Assembly (NCBI RefSeq): GCF_900115395.1
Contig: NZ_FOWE01000007.1
Coordinates: forward strand, 62,001-126,000
Source of the DNA: Geodermatophilus obscurus
GTDB taxonomy: Bacteria > Actinomycetota > Actinomycetes > Mycobacteriales > Geodermatophilaceae
DNA length: 64,000 bases
Direction: 5' to 3'
Shown: positions 41,908 to 52,060 of the stretch, piece after piece
Layout of the letters: every line of letters begins with the position of its first letter
How positions within the stretch are numbered: the first letter of the stretch is position 1
The notes under the pieces: model-generated
Seen by the model: only the letters and a program-made list of their open reading frames with translations
Databases searched by the model: none
Told to the model about the DNA's origin: nothing
Position numbers and translations under genes: made by a program

Positions 41908-42894
41908 TCACTCCGGCAGCAGGTACCTCGCGGCCTCGCGGACGTGCGTCATCGCCGCCCGGGCGTAGGACGGCGAGGCGCCGGCCAGGCCGCACGACGG
42001 GGTGAGGGTGACCGCCGCGTGCAGGTCGTCGGCGGGGAAGCCGAGCTCGCGCCACCAGGCCCGCAGCCGCGACGCCGTCGCCGCGGGTGAGGGCAGCGGG
42101 ACGTCGGTGCCCGGGACGACGCCGGTGACCAGGTGCGTGCCGGCGTCGACGGCGGTGCCGAGCGCGTCGAGGTCCTGCACCAGGCCGAGGTCGAACGACA
42201 GCGCGTCCGCACCGGCCGCCCGCAGCAGGTCCAGCGGTGCCCGGTCCGCGCAGCAGTGCACGACCACCGGTCCGGGCACGGCCGCGACGACGGCGGCGAG
42301 CTCGGCCTCGACGTCGGGCGCGGCGACCGCCGGGAGCCTGCCGAAGCCGCTCGCCGTCGGCAGGCCGCCCTGCAGCACCGCGGGCAGCGAGGGCTCGTCG
42401 AGCTGGACGACGACCCGGGCACCGGGCAGCCGCGCGGCGACGGCGGCGGCGTGCGCGGCGACGCCCTCGGCCAGCGACTGCGCCAGGTCCCGCCGGGCGC
42501 CGGGGTCGACGACGGCCCGCTCCCCGCGCTCCCGCTCCAGCCCGGCGGCCAGCGTCCACGGCCCGGCCGCCTGCACCTTGAACAGCCCGCGGTGGGCCCC
42601 GGCGACGTCGTGCAGGGTGTCGAGGTCGCGCGCCATCGTCTCCTGCGCCCGCCGCAGGTCGATCCCGCCGCGGGGCACCAGCCGCCACCCGGCCGGGGTG
42701 AGGTCGACGGCGAGGTCGACCAGCAGCGCCGCGCTGCGCCCGATCAGGTCGGCACCGGGGCCGCGCGCGGGCAGCTCGGGCAGGTGCGGGAGGTCCGGCA
42801 GCTCGCCGAGGACGATCCGCAGCGCCTCCGCCGGGTCGGTCCCGGGCAGCGACCCGACGCCCGTGGCCCCGCCCCAGGGCACCGGACCGGTCAC
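41908..42894 (-). CDS. Cobalamin-independent methionine synthase-like (MetE C-terminal type) protein
   Basis: 328-aa protein corresponding to the catalytic C-terminal barrel of MetE only. It opens [16 protein letters not shown]. Likely zinc ligands are His and Cys in VVVHCCADR and the Cys in [20 protein letters not shown] is the conserved acceptor region. It lacks the N-terminal half of true MetE, so it may be a core-MetE or unrelated methyltransferase, like its apparent counterpart Rv3015c beside mycobacterial ligA. Its GTG overlaps the mnmA stop as GTGA. Confidence 0.85.
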   Translation of the reverse strand: MTGPVPWGGATGVGSLPGTDPAEALRIVLGELPDLPHLPELPARGPGADLIGRSAALLVDLAVDLTPAGWRLVPRGGIDLRRAQETMARDLDTLHDVAGAHRGLFKVQAAGPWTLAAGLERERGERAVVDPGARRDLAQSLAEGVAAHAAAVAARLPGARVVVQLDEPSLPAVLQGGLPTASGFGRLPAVAAPDVEAELAAVVAAVPGPVVVHCCADRAPLDLLRAAGADALSFDLGLVQDLDALGTAVDAGTHLVTGVVPGTDVPLPSPAATASRLRAWWRELGFPADDLHAAVTLTPSCGLAGASPSYARAAMTHVREAARYLLPE

Positions 42895-43958
42895 GACCGG
42901 ACCGTCCCCTGGCCCAGCACCAGGTCCCCCAGCACCGGGTCGGGCGCGTAGAGCACCGCCGACTGCCCGGGGGCGACGCCGCGCTGCGGCTCGGCCAGGG
43001 CGAGCTTCAGCCCGCCGTCCACGCCCGCGGTGACCTCGCAGGCGACCGCGGTGCCGTGGGCGCGCAGCTGCACCTCCGCCCGCAGCGGCAGCCGCGGGGC
43101 CGGGCCGGTCCAGGTGGGCGGGCCGGTCCGGACGACGTCGACGCCGGCGAGGTCGGCGGTCCCGACCGTCACCGTGCGGCTGACCGGCTCGATGGACAGC
43201 ACGTACCGCGGCCGCTGGTCCCCCACGGCCACACCGAGGCCCCGCCGCTGCCCGACGGTGAACCCGTGGGTGCCCTCGTGCGTGCCGAGCGTGGCGCCGG
43301 TGGCGGCGTCGACGACCGGGCCGGGACGGGCGCCGAGCCGGCGGGTGAGGAAGCCGCGGGTGTCGCCGTCGGGGATGAAGCAGATGTCGTGCGAGTCGGG
43401 CTTGGTGGCGACGGCGAACCCGCGCTCGGCGGCGATCGCGCGCACCCGGTCCTTGGTCATCGACCCCAGCGGGAAGAGCGCCCCGGCGAGCTGCTGCGAG
43501 GTGAGCACGCCGAGCACGTAGGACTGGTCCTTGGCGGCGTCGACCGAGCGGCGCAGCCGCCCGTCCGCCAGCCGCGCGTGGTGGCCGGTGACGACGGCGT
43601 CGAAGTCCAGCGCCCGCGCCCGGTCGAGCACCGCGGTGAACTTGATCTTCTCGTTGCAGCGCAGGCACGGGTTGGGCGTGCGGCCGGCCGCGTACTCCGC
43701 GACGAAGTCGTCGACGACGTCCTCGCGGAACCGGTCGGCGAGGTCCCACACGTAGAACGGGATGCCGAGCTCGTCGGCGACCCGGCGCGCGTCGTGGGCG
43801 TCCTCGACGCTGCAGCAGCCGCGGGCGCCGCTGCGCAGCGTCTGCCGGTCGGGCGAGAGCGCGAGGTGCACGCCCGTGACGTCGTGACCGGCGTCGACGG
43901 CCAGCGCGGCGGCCACGGCGGAGTCCACTCCCCCGCTCATGGCGGCGAGGACGCGCAC
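42891..43958 (-). CDS. mnmA: tRNA-specific 2-thiouridylase
   Basis: 355-aa enzyme that thiolates U34 of Glu, Gln and Lys tRNAs using sulfur from a cysteine desulfurase. The PP-loop is [15 protein letters not shown]. The catalytic cysteines are in [12 protein letters not shown] and [10 protein letters not shown], followed by [16 protein letters not shown]. The GTG shares one base with the cysteine desulfurase stop (TAGTG), so sulfur donor and acceptor enzymes are co-translated. Earlier in-frame codons are shadows. Confidence 0.95.
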   Translation of the reverse strand: MRVLAAMSGGVDSAVAAALAVDAGHDVTGVHLALSPDRQTLRSGARGCCSVEDAHDARRVADELGIPFYVWDLADRFREDVVDDFVAEYAAGRTPNPCLRCNEKIKFTAVLDRARALDFDAVVTGHHARLADGRLRRSVDAAKDQSYVLGVLTSQQLAGALFPLGSMTKDRVRAIAAERGFAVATKPDSHDICFIPDGDTRGFLTRRLGARPGPVVDAATGATLGTHEGTHGFTVGQRRGLGVAVGDQRPRYVLSIEPVSRTVTVGTADLAGVDVVRTGPPTWTGPAPRLPLRAEVQLRAHGTAVACEVTAGVDGGLKLALAEPQRGVAPGQSAVLYAPDPVLGDLVLGQGTVRS

Positions 43959-45145
43959 TACCGCCCCGTCCCCGCGCGGCGGGCGCGCTCGACCACGGGG
44001 GCGACGACGGCCAGCAGGGCGTCGACGTCGGCGTCGGTGCTGGTGGAACCGAGGCTGAAGCGCAGCGAGCTGCGAGCCCGGTCGGCCTCGGCGCCGATCG
44101 CGGTCAGCACGTGGCTGGGCCGGGCCACCCCGGCGCTGCACGCCGAGCCGGTGGAGCACTCGATGCCGCGGGCGTCGAGCAGCATGAGCAGCGCGTCGCC
44201 CTCGGCGCCGGGGAAGGACAGGTGGGCGTTGCCGGGCAGCCGCCCGGGCCCACCGGCGAGGACGTCGTCCAGCGGGGCGCCGTTGAGCCTGGCGTCGGGG
44301 AGCTGCTCGAGCACCCCGGCCACCAGTCGGTCGCGCAGCGCCGCCAGCCGGACGGCCCGCTCGGGGCGGGCGGCGACGGCGGTGGTGGCCGCGACGGCGA
44401 GGCCGACGATGGCCGGGACGTCGAGGGTGCCGGAACGGACGTCGCGCTCCTGGCCGCCGCCGTGCAGCAGCGGCATGCACTCGGCGTCGCGCCGCAGCAG
44501 CAGCGCACCGGCGCCCATCGGCCCGCCGAGCTTGTGCCCGGTCAGCGTGAGGGCGTCGACCCCGCTGGCGGCGAAGTCGACCGGCACCTGGCCCACGGCC
44601 TGCACCGCGTCGGTGTGCACCGGCACCCCGACGTCGTGGGCCACCGCGGCCAGGGCGGCGACGTCGCTGACCGTGCCGATCTCGTTGTTGGCCCACATCA
44701 CGCTGACGACGGCCACGTCGGAGCCGTCGCCGAGCGCGTCGGCCAGCGCCGCCGGCGTCACCCGCCCGGTGGGCTCGAGGCCGAGCCAGGTGATCTCGGC
44801 ACCGTCGTGCTTGGCCAGCCACTCGGCGCTGTCGAGGACGGCGTGGTGCTCGGCGGGGCTGATCACCAGCCGGCGCCGCCGGGAGTCAGCCTCGCGGCGC
44901 GCCCAGTAGATGCCCTTGACCGCGAGGTTGTCGCTCTCGGTCCCGCCGCCGGTGAACAGCACCTCCGACGGGCGGGCGCCCAGCGCCTCCGCCAGTCGCT
45001 CGCGGGACTGTTCGGCGACCCGCCGCGCGGCGCGGCCGCTGGCGTGCAGCGACGAGGCGTTGCCGACCCGGCCCCACTGCTCGGTCATGGCGGCGAGCAC
45101 CTCGGGGAGCACCGGCGTGGTCGCCGCGTGGTCGAGGTAGGTCAC
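43958..45145 (-). CDS. Cysteine desulfurase (IscS/NifS-like)
   Basis: 395-aa PLP enzyme supplying persulfide sulfur, here most likely to MnmA. The start is [15 protein letters not shown], the PLP Lys is in [25 protein letters not shown] holds the cofactor-contacting Asp, and the sulfur-accepting Cys loop is [17 protein letters not shown] (45157-45152) ends 6 bases before the GTG and overlaps the TAA stop of the MFS gene upstream, so it likely has a leaderless promoter embedded in that stop codon. Confidence 0.95.
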   Translation of the reverse strand: MTYLDHAATTPVLPEVLAAMTEQWGRVGNASSLHASGRAARRVAEQSRERLAEALGARPSEVLFTGGGTESDNLAVKGIYWARREADSRRRRLVISPAEHHAVLDSAEWLAKHDGAEITWLGLEPTGRVTPAALADALGDGSDVAVVSVMWANNEIGTVSDVAALAAVAHDVGVPVHTDAVQAVGQVPVDFAASGVDALTLTGHKLGGPMGAGALLLRRDAECMPLLHGGGQERDVRSGTLDVPAIVGLAVAATTAVAARPERAVRLAALRDRLVAGVLEQLPDARLNGAPLDDVLAGGPGRLPGNAHLSFPGAEGDALLMLLDARGIECSTGSACSAGVARPSHVLTAIGAEADRARSSLRFSLGSTSTDADVDALLAVVAPVVERARRAGTGR

Positions 45146-45154
45146 CGGCCCAGG

Positions 45155-46540
45155 TTAGTCGCGCACGACCGACCCGCTCGCCCGAGCCGGGGCGACGGTG
45201 CGGCCGGCCACCCGGGCGCCCAGGAGCGCCGGCACGGTCAGCCCGGCGACCGCCGCGAGCACCGCGGGCCAGAGCGGGCCACGCCCCTCGGCGGCCCCGG
45301 CCACCAGGACGCCGGCCAGCCCGACGCAGAGGGCCGACGCGGTGACGTCGGAGATCTGCAGCGCCGCCGAGTTGGCCCCGCGCTCCGCCTCCGGGGACTG
45401 GTCCAGCAACAGGACGCCGACGCTGGGCATCCCCAGCCCCATGCCGACCCCGGCCACCGCCCACGAGAGGTAGGCCGGCCAGCCCCCCAACGCGGGGACC
45501 GCGGTCGCCGCCGTGGCGGCGAGGCCGGCCGCGAGCACGAGGCAGCCGAGCCGGAGCACCCGCTGGCGCGGGACGTCGGGCCGCCGCCCCTGGAGCTGCG
45601 CGGCGACCACCCAGCCGACGGCGCCCGCGGTCAGCGGCAGCCCCGCGGTGGCCGCACTCCACCCGTGCTGCTCGGTCAGGACGAACGGGAGCAGGGCGTC
45701 CATGCCGAAGAAGGCCCCGGCCAGCAGGCCGCGCGAGGCGACCACGGCCGGGATGCCGGCACGGGCCCGGACGGTGCCGCTCGGCAGCAGCCGGCGCAGC
45801 GCCACGGCCAGACCGGCCGCACCGGCGAGGGCGATCACGACGGCGGCGAGGTCGAGTCGCTGGGCGGCGTACTGCAGCGCTGCGATGCCGGTGCCCGCCA
45901 GCACGGCCCACGCCGCCCGGCCGCGCCCGCGCGGCGCCGCCTCACCGCCGGGCGCCCTGCCGGGACCGGCGGTGAGCAGCAGCGCGAGGCCGGCCGCGAC
46001 CAGCGGCACGAGCCCGAGGAAGACCGCCCGCCAGCCGACGTGGGTGGTGACCAGGCCGGCCGCGAGCGGCCCGACCAGCGCCGGCAGGACCCAGCCCGCG
46101 GCGAACGCGCCGAAGAGGCGGGGGCGCAGCCGGGAGGAGTAGGACCGCCCGGCGACGACGTAGAGCAGCACGATGACCACGCCGGCCCCGAGTCCCTGGA
46201 CCGCGCGGCCGAGGACGAGCACGGCCATGTGCTGGGCGACGCCGGCGACGACCAGTCCGGCGGCGAACACCAGCACGCCGGCGAGGACGCCCGGTCCCGG
46301 TGGCCGCCGGTCCCCCACCTCGCCGCCGACGACCATGCCGACGACCGAGGTGACGAGGAAGGCGCTGAACGTCCAGGCGTACCAGGCGACGCCGTCCAGC
46401 TCGGCGACCGCGCGCGGCATCGCCGTCCCGACCGCCATCGCCTCGAAGGCGACGAGGGTGACGAGGGTGAGCAGGCCGATCGTCGTCCGCCGGTGGGCGG
46501 CGTCCCAGATGCTCGCCCCGTCGGCCTCGGGCCCGTCCAC
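45155..46540 (-). CDS. MFS transporter, drug:H+ antiporter-like
   Basis: 461-aa transporter with a dozen or more hydrophobic segments. The N-terminal half has the DHA2-like pattern (FEAMAVGTAMPRAVAEL, then YAWTFSAFLVTSVVGMVVGG followed by GDRRPPG, and LVLGRAVQGLGAGVVIV). The export substrate is unknown. AGGAGG lies about 11-12 bases before the GTG. It stands between the etf operon and the cysteine desulfurase gene on the same strand, separated from etfA by two hairpins. Confidence 0.85.
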   Translation of the reverse strand: MDGPEADGASIWDAAHRRTTIGLLTLVTLVAFEAMAVGTAMPRAVAELDGVAWYAWTFSAFLVTSVVGMVVGGEVGDRRPPGPGVLAGVLVFAAGLVVAGVAQHMAVLVLGRAVQGLGAGVVIVLLYVVAGRSYSSRLRPRLFGAFAAGWVLPALVGPLAAGLVTTHVGWRAVFLGLVPLVAAGLALLLTAGPGRAPGGEAAPRGRGRAAWAVLAGTGIAALQYAAQRLDLAAVVIALAGAAGLAVALRRLLPSGTVRARAGIPAVVASRGLLAGAFFGMDALLPFVLTEQHGWSAATAGLPLTAGAVGWVVAAQLQGRRPDVPRQRVLRLGCLVLAAGLAATAATAVPALGGWPAYLSWAVAGVGMGLGMPSVGVLLLDQSPEAERGANSAALQISDVTASALCVGLAGVLVAGAAEGRGPLWPAVLAAVAGLTVPALLGARVAGRTVAPARASGSVVRD

Positions 46541-46584
46541 GTCCCGCCCGTCCTCCTGACCTGTCTCGTCCTGTCCCGGAACGC

Positions 46585-46620
46585 GTCGAGCGCCGGCCCC
46601 GCGAGGGACCGGCGCTCGAC
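46585..46620 (-). terminator. Hairpin between etfA and MFS gene
   Basis: Perfect 12-base arms (46585-46596 and 46609-46620) with a 12-base loop, lying after dispersed hairpin element B in the direction of etf transcription. It probably ends the etfB-etfA message. Confidence 0.65.
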
Positions 46621-46633
46621 TGTGCTGTTCAGG

Positions 46634-46690
46634 CCTCGCTGCAGGGGCCCGCGCCGAGCGTCAGCGAGGCGTGGGGGGCAGCGAGGTCCT
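46634..46690 (-). repeat. Dispersed hairpin element, copy B (directly after etfA stop)
   Basis: Same layout as the element behind ilvB. After the etfA stop come AGGA, stem CCTCGCTGC (46686-46678), a 35-base C-rich loop, and GCAGCGAGG (46642-46634). Against copy A the stem differs at two positions, each with the matching change on the other strand. The loop shares the GGCGCGGG and CCCCCCAC blocks. Confidence 0.7.
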
Positions 46691-47653
46691 TCATTTGCGG
46701 GCGGCGATCTGCTCGGTGGCGGCGGGCACGACCTGGAACAGGTCGCCGACGACGCCGAAGTCGGCCAGCTCGAAGATCGGGGCCTCGGCGTCCTTGTTGA
46801 CGGCCACGATGGTCTTCGACGTCTGCATGCCGGCGCGGTGCTGGATGGCACCGGAGATGCCGACGGCGATGTAGAGCTGCGGCGAGACGGTCTTGCCGGT
46901 CTGCCCGACCTGGAAGCTGTGCGGGTAGAAGCCGGAGTCGACCGCGGCGCGCGAGGCACCGACGGCCGCGCCGAGCGAGTCGGCCAGCGCCTCGATGATC
47001 GCGAAGTTCTCCGCGCTGGCCACGCCGCGGCCGCCGGAGACGACGATCGAGGCCTCGGTCAGCTCGGGCCGGTTGCTCTTCATCTCGACGACCTTGTCGA
47101 CGACCCGCGTCTGCTTGGCCTGCTCGGAGAGCTGGACCTGCACCGGCACCTCCTCGGCGGCGGCGGGCGCCGGCTCGGGGGTGACGGAGTTGCCGCGCAG
47201 CGTGTAGATCGGCGTGCCGGTCGTCACCCGGGAGTGCACGATCTGGGCGCCGGCGAAGATCACCTGGGTGGCGGTGCCGTCGGGGGCGATCTCGGTGACG
47301 TCGGTGAGGAAGCCGCTGCCGGTCTTGAGCGCCAGCCGGCCGGCGACCTCCCGGCCCTCCGGGGAGGACGGGATGACGACGGCGGCCGGCGAGACCTGCT
47401 GCACCAGCTGCGCGAGGACCTCGGCCTTGGGGGCGACGAGGAACTCGTCGATCTCGGGGGACTCGGCGACGTAGACCCTCGCCGCGCCGTACTCGGCCAG
47501 CTGCTCACGGACGCCGGCGGCGACCCCGGGGCCACCGGCGACGACCGCCGAGACCTCACCGAGCGCACGCGCGGCGGTGAGTGCCTCCAGGGTGCCCTTG
47601 CGGACGGTGCCGTCGGCCGGGTTCAGCTCGACGAGGACCAGGACCTCTGCCAT
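46691..47653 (-). CDS. etfA: Electron transfer flavoprotein alpha subunit
   Basis: 320-aa FAD-binding subunit (FixB) that passes electrons from acyl-CoA and other dehydrogenases to the quinone pool. The C-terminal FAD domain is diagnostic: [51 protein letters not shown] and [20 protein letters not shown]. It starts 37 bases after etfB, with AGGAG upstream of the ATG. Confidence 0.97.
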   Translation of the reverse strand: MAEVLVLVELNPADGTVRKGTLEALTAARALGEVSAVVAGGPGVAAGVREQLAEYGAARVYVAESPEIDEFLVAPKAEVLAQLVQQVSPAAVVIPSSPEGREVAGRLALKTGSGFLTDVTEIAPDGTATQVIFAGAQIVHSRVTTGTPIYTLRGNSVTPEPAPAAAEEVPVQVQLSEQAKQTRVVDKVVEMKSNRPELTEASIVVSGGRGVASAENFAIIEALADSLGAAVGASRAAVDSGFYPHSFQVGQTGKTVSPQLYIAVGISGAIQHRAGMQTSKTIVAVNKDAEAPIFELADFGVVGDLFQVVPAATEQIAARK

Positions 47654-47690
47654 GGGTGTTCGCCTCTCCTGTTCGCTAGGTCCGGGCCGG

Positions 47691-48470
47691 TCAGACGAGC
47701 TTCTGCTCGGCCAGGAAGCCCACGAGCTTCTGCGCGCCGTCGCCCTCGTCGGTGACCTTCACGCCCTCGCCCTTCGGCGGGCGGCCGGTGACGTCGACGA
47801 CGGCGCTGGTGGCGGTCGCCAGGCCCACGGTGGCGGGGTCGATGCCGAGGTCGGCCAGCGACTTGGTCTCCACCGGCTTCTTCTTGGCGGCCATGATCCC
47901 CTTGAAGGAGGGGTAACGCGGCTCGTTGATGGTGTCCCAGGTGGACACGATGGCCGGCATCGGGGCCTCCAGGGCCCAGAAGCCGCCGTCGGTCTGCCGC
48001 TCGACCTTGACCGTGGAGCCCTCCACGGTGAGCTTCTGGGCGCCCGACAGCTGCGGGATGCCCAGCCGCTCGCTGAGCAGGGCCGGCATGACCGCGACCT
48101 GGCCGTCGGTCGACGTGGCGCCGGTGAGAACCAGGTCGTAGTCCATCTGCTGCAGCGCCGCGGCGAGGATGCCGGAGGTCTGAATCGCGCACGAGCCGTG
48201 GATGGCGTCGTCGACGACGTGCACGGCCCTGTCCGCGCCCATCGACAGGGCCTTGCGGATGGCGTCGGTGGCCGAGGCGGGGCCGACGGTCAGGATCGTG
48301 ACCTCGCCGCCCTGGGCCTCCTTGACCTGGAGGGCCTCCTCGATGGCGTACTCGTCGATCTCGTTGATGACGTTGTCCGCGGTGGCGCGGGCGACGGTGT
48401 TGTCCGAGGCGTCCAGCGAACGCTGGGTGCCCGAGTCGGGGACCTGCTTGACCAGAACGACGATGTTCAT
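47691..48470 (-). CDS. etfB: Electron transfer flavoprotein beta subunit
   Basis: 259-aa AMP-binding subunit (FixA), partner of EtfA. Conserved parts are MNIVVLVKQVPDSG, the AIEEALQVKE helix, LVLTGATSTDGQVAVMPALL and the recognition loop region ending IMAAKKKPVE. A GGAGG/AGGT stretch precedes the ATG. TAACCT (48543-48538) is a probable -10 with a leader of about 60 bases, and a GTTAC/GTAAC inverted repeat overlaps it, so a repressor may act here. Confidence 0.96.
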   Translation of the reverse strand: MNIVVLVKQVPDSGTQRSLDASDNTVARATADNVINEIDEYAIEEALQVKEAQGGEVTILTVGPASATDAIRKALSMGADRAVHVVDDAIHGSCAIQTSGILAAALQQMDYDLVLTGATSTDGQVAVMPALLSERLGIPQLSGAQKLTVEGSTVKVERQTDGGFWALEAPMPAIVSTWDTINEPRYPSFKGIMAAKKKPVETKSLADLGIDPATVGLATATSAVVDVTGRPPKGEGVKVTDEGDGAQKLVGFLAEQKLV

Positions 48471-48537
48471 CGCCAGACCTACCTCCGCAGTCGGTCATGG
48501 GGGACGCGGGCTGTGGCCCGCCTGGCTCCGATGATGG

Positions 48538-48555
48538 AGGTTACTGCCGGGTAAC
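48538..48555 (-). promoter_or_regulatory. etfBA promoter with inverted repeat
   Basis: The minus strand reads GTTAC (48555-48551), six bases, GTAAC (48544-48540), overlapping the -10 TAACCT (48543-48538). A protein bound here would cover the -10 and spacer. The regulator is not identifiable from the window. Confidence 0.45.
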
Positions 48556-48587
48556 GGGGCAGCGCGCCGGGGTGCCGGTGAGCCCGG

Positions 48588-49718
48588 TCACCCCGCCCAC
48601 CGGCCGGTCGCGGTGAACTCCTCCAGCACCGCCGCGTGGGGTGCAGAGTCGAGTCCCTGGGCGGCCACCCAGGCGTCGGAGTACAGGGTGTTGCCGTACC
48701 GCTCGCCGCCGTCGCAGAGCAGGGTGACGACGCTGCCGGTGCGCCCGGCGGCCACCATCTCCGCGACCAGCCGGAACGACCCCCACAGGTTGGTGCCGGT
48801 CGAGCCGCCGGCGCGCCGGCCGGTGACCCGCTCCAGGTGGCGCACCGCGGCGAGGGAGGCGGCGTCGGGGACGCGGATCATCCGGTCGACCACGGTGGGC
48901 AGGAACGACGGCTCCATCCGCGGGCGGCCGATGCCCTCGATGCGCGAGGGCGCGCCGGTGGTCCACGCCGGCTCGTCCTCCACCCAGCCGGGGAAGAACG
49001 CCGAGTGCTCCGGGTCCACGACGGCCAGCCGCGTCGGGTGGCGCATGTAGCGCAGGTACCGGCCGAACGTGGCGCTCGTGCCGCCGGTCCCCGCCCCGAC
49101 GACGACCCACTCGGGCACCGGGTGGCGCTCGAGGGCCATCTGCTGGAACACCGACTCGGCGATCGTGTTGTTGCCCCGCCAGTCGGTGGCCCGCTCGGCG
49201 TGGGTGAACTGGTCGAGGTAGTGGCCGCCGCACTCGGCGGCCAGCCGGCGCGCCTCGTCGTAGACCTCCGCCGCCCGCTCGACGAAGTGGCACCGCCCGC
49301 CCTGCCGCTCGATCAGCGCGATCTTCTCCCGGCTGGTCGAGGCGGGCATCACCGCGACGAACGGCAGGCCGAGCAGCCGGGCGACGTAGGCCTCGCTCAC
49401 CGCCGTCGACCCGCTGGAGGCCTCGACGACGGTGCTGCCCTCGGTGATCCAGCCCGAGCAGAGCGCGTGCAGGAACAGCGAGCGGGCCAGTCGGTGCTTG
49501 AGGCTGCCGGTCGGGTGCGTCGACTCGTCCTTGAGGTACAGGTCGACGCCCCACTCCGGCGGCAGCGGGTACACCAGCAGGTGGGTGTCGGCGCTGCGCA
49601 GCGCGTCGGCCTCGACGATCGCCACCGCCCGGTCCACCCAGGCGCGCCCGGCGGGGTCGGAGCGGTCGACGTCGGAGCGGTCGACGTCGGAGCGGGCGGG
49701 GGCCGGTCCGGTGTCCAC
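48588..49718 (-). CDS. PLP-dependent cysteine synthase-family protein, Cds1-like
   Basis: 376-aa fold-type II PLP enzyme. It has the [21 protein letters not shown] entry region, the PLP Lys in [15 protein letters not shown], the Ser-rich [11 protein letters not shown] phosphate loop and [20 protein letters not shown]. This pattern fits actinobacterial Cds1 (Rv3684), reported as a cysteine desulfhydrase that releases H2S, better than CysK/CysM. The N-terminus contains an in-frame 15-bp repeat (49656-49695) coding a SDVDR repeat. The GTG has GAGG upstream. Confidence 0.83.
   Translation of the reverse strand: MDTGPAPARSDVDRSDVDRSDPAGRAWVDRAVAIVEADALRSADTHLLVYPLPPEWGVDLYLKDESTHPTGSLKHRLARSLFLHALCSGWITEGSTVVEASSGSTAVSEAYVARLLGLPFVAVMPASTSREKIALIERQGGRCHFVERAAEVYDEARRLAAECGGHYLDQFTHAERATDWRGNNTIAESVFQQMALERHPVPEWVVVGAGTGGTSATFGRYLRYMRHPTRLAVVDPEHSAFFPGWVEDEPAWTTGAPSRIEGIGRPRMEPSFLPTVVDRMIRVPDAASLAAVRHLERVTGRRAGGSTGTNLWGSFRLVAEMVAAGRTGSVVTLLCDGGERYGNTLYSDAWVAAQGLDSAPHAAVLEEFTATGRWAG
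49656..49695 (-). repeat. 15-bp tandem repeat in the cds1-like N-terminus
   Basis: The unit GTCGGAGCGGTCGAC occurs twice exactly and a third time in part, keeping the reading frame. It adds an acidic, flexible start to the protein before the conserved [14 protein letters not shown]. Confidence 0.85.
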
Positions 49719-49928
49719 CCGGCCATCCTCGCCCAGCCGCGGGCGGACAACGCACACCCTCCGTCGCCGGGGAGTGGCACTGCGGCGGGACGCGGCGGCG
49801 CGGACCCGGGGGTCCCGGTCGCGGGGACGGCCGCACCCCCGGCCGAACCGCGGCGTCCCTACCCTCCGCCCGACCCGGAGGTCCGACGTCCGGCCCGCGA
49901 TCCGCCCGGACAGCCGAGGAGCACATCC

Positions 49929-52058
49929 ATGCCGCGAGAGTTCGGCCGCTACCTGCTCGAGGAGGTGGTCGGCGCCGGCGGCATGGGCGAGGTGTGGCGG
50001 GCGCGCGACACCCGCTTCGACCGGCTCGTCGCCCTCAAGCTCCTGCCGGAGTCGCTCAACCGCGACGCGGAGTTCGCCTCCCGGTTCCGCCGCGAGTCGC
50101 ACGTCGCCGCCCGGCTGCGCGAGCCGCACGTCGTCCCGATCCACGACTTCGGCGAGATCGACGGCCGGCTCTACATCGACATGCGGCTGGTCGACGGCCG
50201 CGACCTCGGCCGCATCCTCGAGGACGGCCCGCTCCCGCCCGAGCGCGCACTCACCCTGCTGGGCCAGGTCGCCGACGCCCTCGAGGCCGCGCACGCCGAC
50301 GGGCTCGTCCACCGCGACGTCAAGCCGAGCAACGTGCTGGTGACCGCCAACGACTTCGTCTACGTCGTCGACTTCGGCATCGCCCGCTCGGTCGGCAGCA
50401 CGCGCACCTCGCTGACCATCACCGGCGCCACGGTCGGGACGCTCGACTACATGGCGCCCGAGCGGTTCACCGACCAGCCGATCGACGGCCGGGTCGACGT
50501 CTACTCGCTGGCCTGCGTCCTCGCCCAGACCCTCACCGCGCGCAAGCCCTTCGGCGGCGAGGACCTGCCCGCGCTGCTCTACGCGCACCTCTACACCGAG
50601 CCACCGCGGCCGAGCGAGGTGGTGCCCGGACTGCCCCGCGCACTGGACGACGTCGTCGCGCGCGGGATGGCGAAGCGGCCCGAGGACCGGTACGCCACCC
50701 CCGGTGCGCTGGTCGCGGCGGCCCGGGAGGCCCTGAAGGAGTCGCCGGCGCGGACCGCCCGGCCTCCCGTCACGCCTCTCGCGACGCCGACCGTCCCCGG
50801 TGACCGGCCGGTGCCGGCCGCGGCGCCGACGGTCCTCGGCGTGCAGTCGGGCGACGGCGGGCACAGCTCGGTGCAGCAGCTCGTGCCCGCTCCGCCGGGT
50901 CGTCCGGGTCCACCGGCCGCGGGCGGGCCGCCCCGCCGGGGGCGGGCCCGCCAGGTCGCGCTGGCCGCCGCCCTGGTGCTGCTGCTGGCCGGCGGTGGCC
51001 TCACCTGGTGGCTCTGGCCGCGCGCGGAGGACGCCGGCTCCGCGGCCGCAGGGTCGACGGCGGCGGCGACGACGGCCCCGGGGACGCTGGCCCCCGACTC
51101 GACCGGGACACCGCCGCGGCCGAGCCCGGCGACGGCCACGAGCGTGGCGGTGCCCACCCAGCTCGGTGAACCCGTCCCGGTGCCACCGACGCCGGGGTTC
51201 ATCGCGGTCGCGCCGAACGGGCGCTACGCCTACATCGCCCACCGCGCGGAGGGCATCGTCAGCGTCCTCGACACCAACTCGCTGCAGGTCGTGTCCCGCA
51301 TCGTCATCGACGCCGGCCCGCCGCAGTTCGTCACCTTCTCCCCCGACGGCAGCCGGGCCTACGTCACGGTCACCAACGCCGACTACACCGAGAACCACGT
51401 GGCCTTCGTCGAGACAGCCAGCAACCGGGTGCTCAGCACGGTGGAGGTCGGCCTGCGTCCCTACGCGCCGCAGACCTCCCCCGACGGGCGGCTGCTGTAC
51501 GTGCCGCTGCACGACGAGGGCCGGGTCGAGGTGCTCGACACCGCGACGGCCACGGAGGTCGGCTCCTACGAGGTCCCCCGCAACCCGCACTGGATCGCCG
51601 TCTCGGCCGACGGGACGCGCGCCTGGACGGCCAATCACGAGTCGAACGTGCTCTCGGTGCTGGACCTGGCCGACGGCGGCCGGGTGCTGCAGCAGATCCC
51701 CGCTGGGGTCTCACCGCACAGCGTTGCGGTCTCCCCCGACGGCACCCGCGTCGCCGTCGTCGCCTTCGACAGCAGCGACGTCCACGTCATCGACACCGCG
51801 ACCGGGGACGTCGTGGGTACCGGGCCGGTCGGCGCGCGCCCCCAGGACCTCACGTGGGCGCCGGACGGCCGGCGCTTCTACACCGCCGACGTCGAGGGGG
51901 ACACGATGTCGGTGGTCGACGCCGAGACCCTCGCGGTGACGGCCAGCCCCGTCACCGGCGACGGGCCGACGAGCGTCGCGGTCTCCCCCGACGGGCGCCG
52001 CGCCTACGTCACCAACCTCAACGACGCGACGGTGGTGGTCTACCAGCTCACCGCGTGA
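49929..52058 (+). CDS. Receptor-like Ser/Thr protein kinase with extracellular YVTN beta-propeller
   Basis: 709-aa membrane kinase. Residues 1-270 are a Hanks-type kinase with all catalytic elements: GAGGMGEV, Lys in [16 protein letters not shown] and APE. A juxtamembrane linker leads to one membrane helix (about 340-362, [19 protein letters not shown]). A Thr/Pro-rich stalk and then a YVTN/NHL-type propeller follow from about 400 to 709 (recurring [37 protein letters not shown]). The layout is that of mycobacterial PknD. GAGGAG precedes the ATG. The ligand is unknown. Confidence 0.92.
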   Translation: MPREFGRYLLEEVVGAGGMGEVWRARDTRFDRLVALKLLPESLNRDAEFASRFRRESHVAARLREPHVVPIHDFGEIDGRLYIDMRLVDGRDLGRILEDGPLPPERALTLLGQVADALEAAHADGLVHRDVKPSNVLVTANDFVYVVDFGIARSVGSTRTSLTITGATVGTLDYMAPERFTDQPIDGRVDVYSLACVLAQTLTARKPFGGEDLPALLYAHLYTEPPRPSEVVPGLPRALDDVVARGMAKRPEDRYATPGALVAAAREALKESPARTARPPVTPLATPTVPGDRPVPAAAPTVLGVQSGDGGHSSVQQLVPAPPGRPGPPAAGGPPRRGRARQVALAAALVLLLAGGGLTWWLWPRAEDAGSAAAGSTAAATTAPGTLAPDSTGTPPRPSPATATSVAVPTQLGEPVPVPPTPGFIAVAPNGRYAYIAHRAEGIVSVLDTNSLQVVSRIVIDAGPPQFVTFSPDGSRAYVTVTNADYTENHVAFVETASNRVLSTVEVGLRPYAPQTSPDGRLLYVPLHDEGRVEVLDTATATEVGSYEVPRNPHWIAVSADGTRAWTANHESNVLSVLDLADGGRVLQQIPAGVSPHSVAVSPDGTRVAVVAFDSSDVHVIDTATGDVVGTGPVGARPQDLTWAPDGRRFYTADVEGDTMSVVDAETLAVTASPVTGDGPTSVAVSPDGRRAYVTNLNDATVVVYQLTA

Positions 52059-52060
52059 CC

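Noticed and set aside
41908-42894. Full methionine synthase MetE
   Set aside because: At 328 aa it lacks the whole N-terminal half of MetE. Only the C-terminal zinc barrel is represented, so the metE name is not given.
44111-47755. A very long open frame on the plus strand (over 1,200 codons), and similar ones at 13319-16045, 59966-63949 and elsewhere
   Set aside because: They run antisense to well-identified genes, have Arg/Gly/Ala/Pro-biased sequence without domains, and arise from the third-position GC bias of the true genes.
48588-49718. Cysteine synthase CysK/CysM
   Set aside because: The PLP lysine context [10 protein letters not shown] and the SADTHLL entry region fit the Cds1-like group better than the CysK/CysM pattern.
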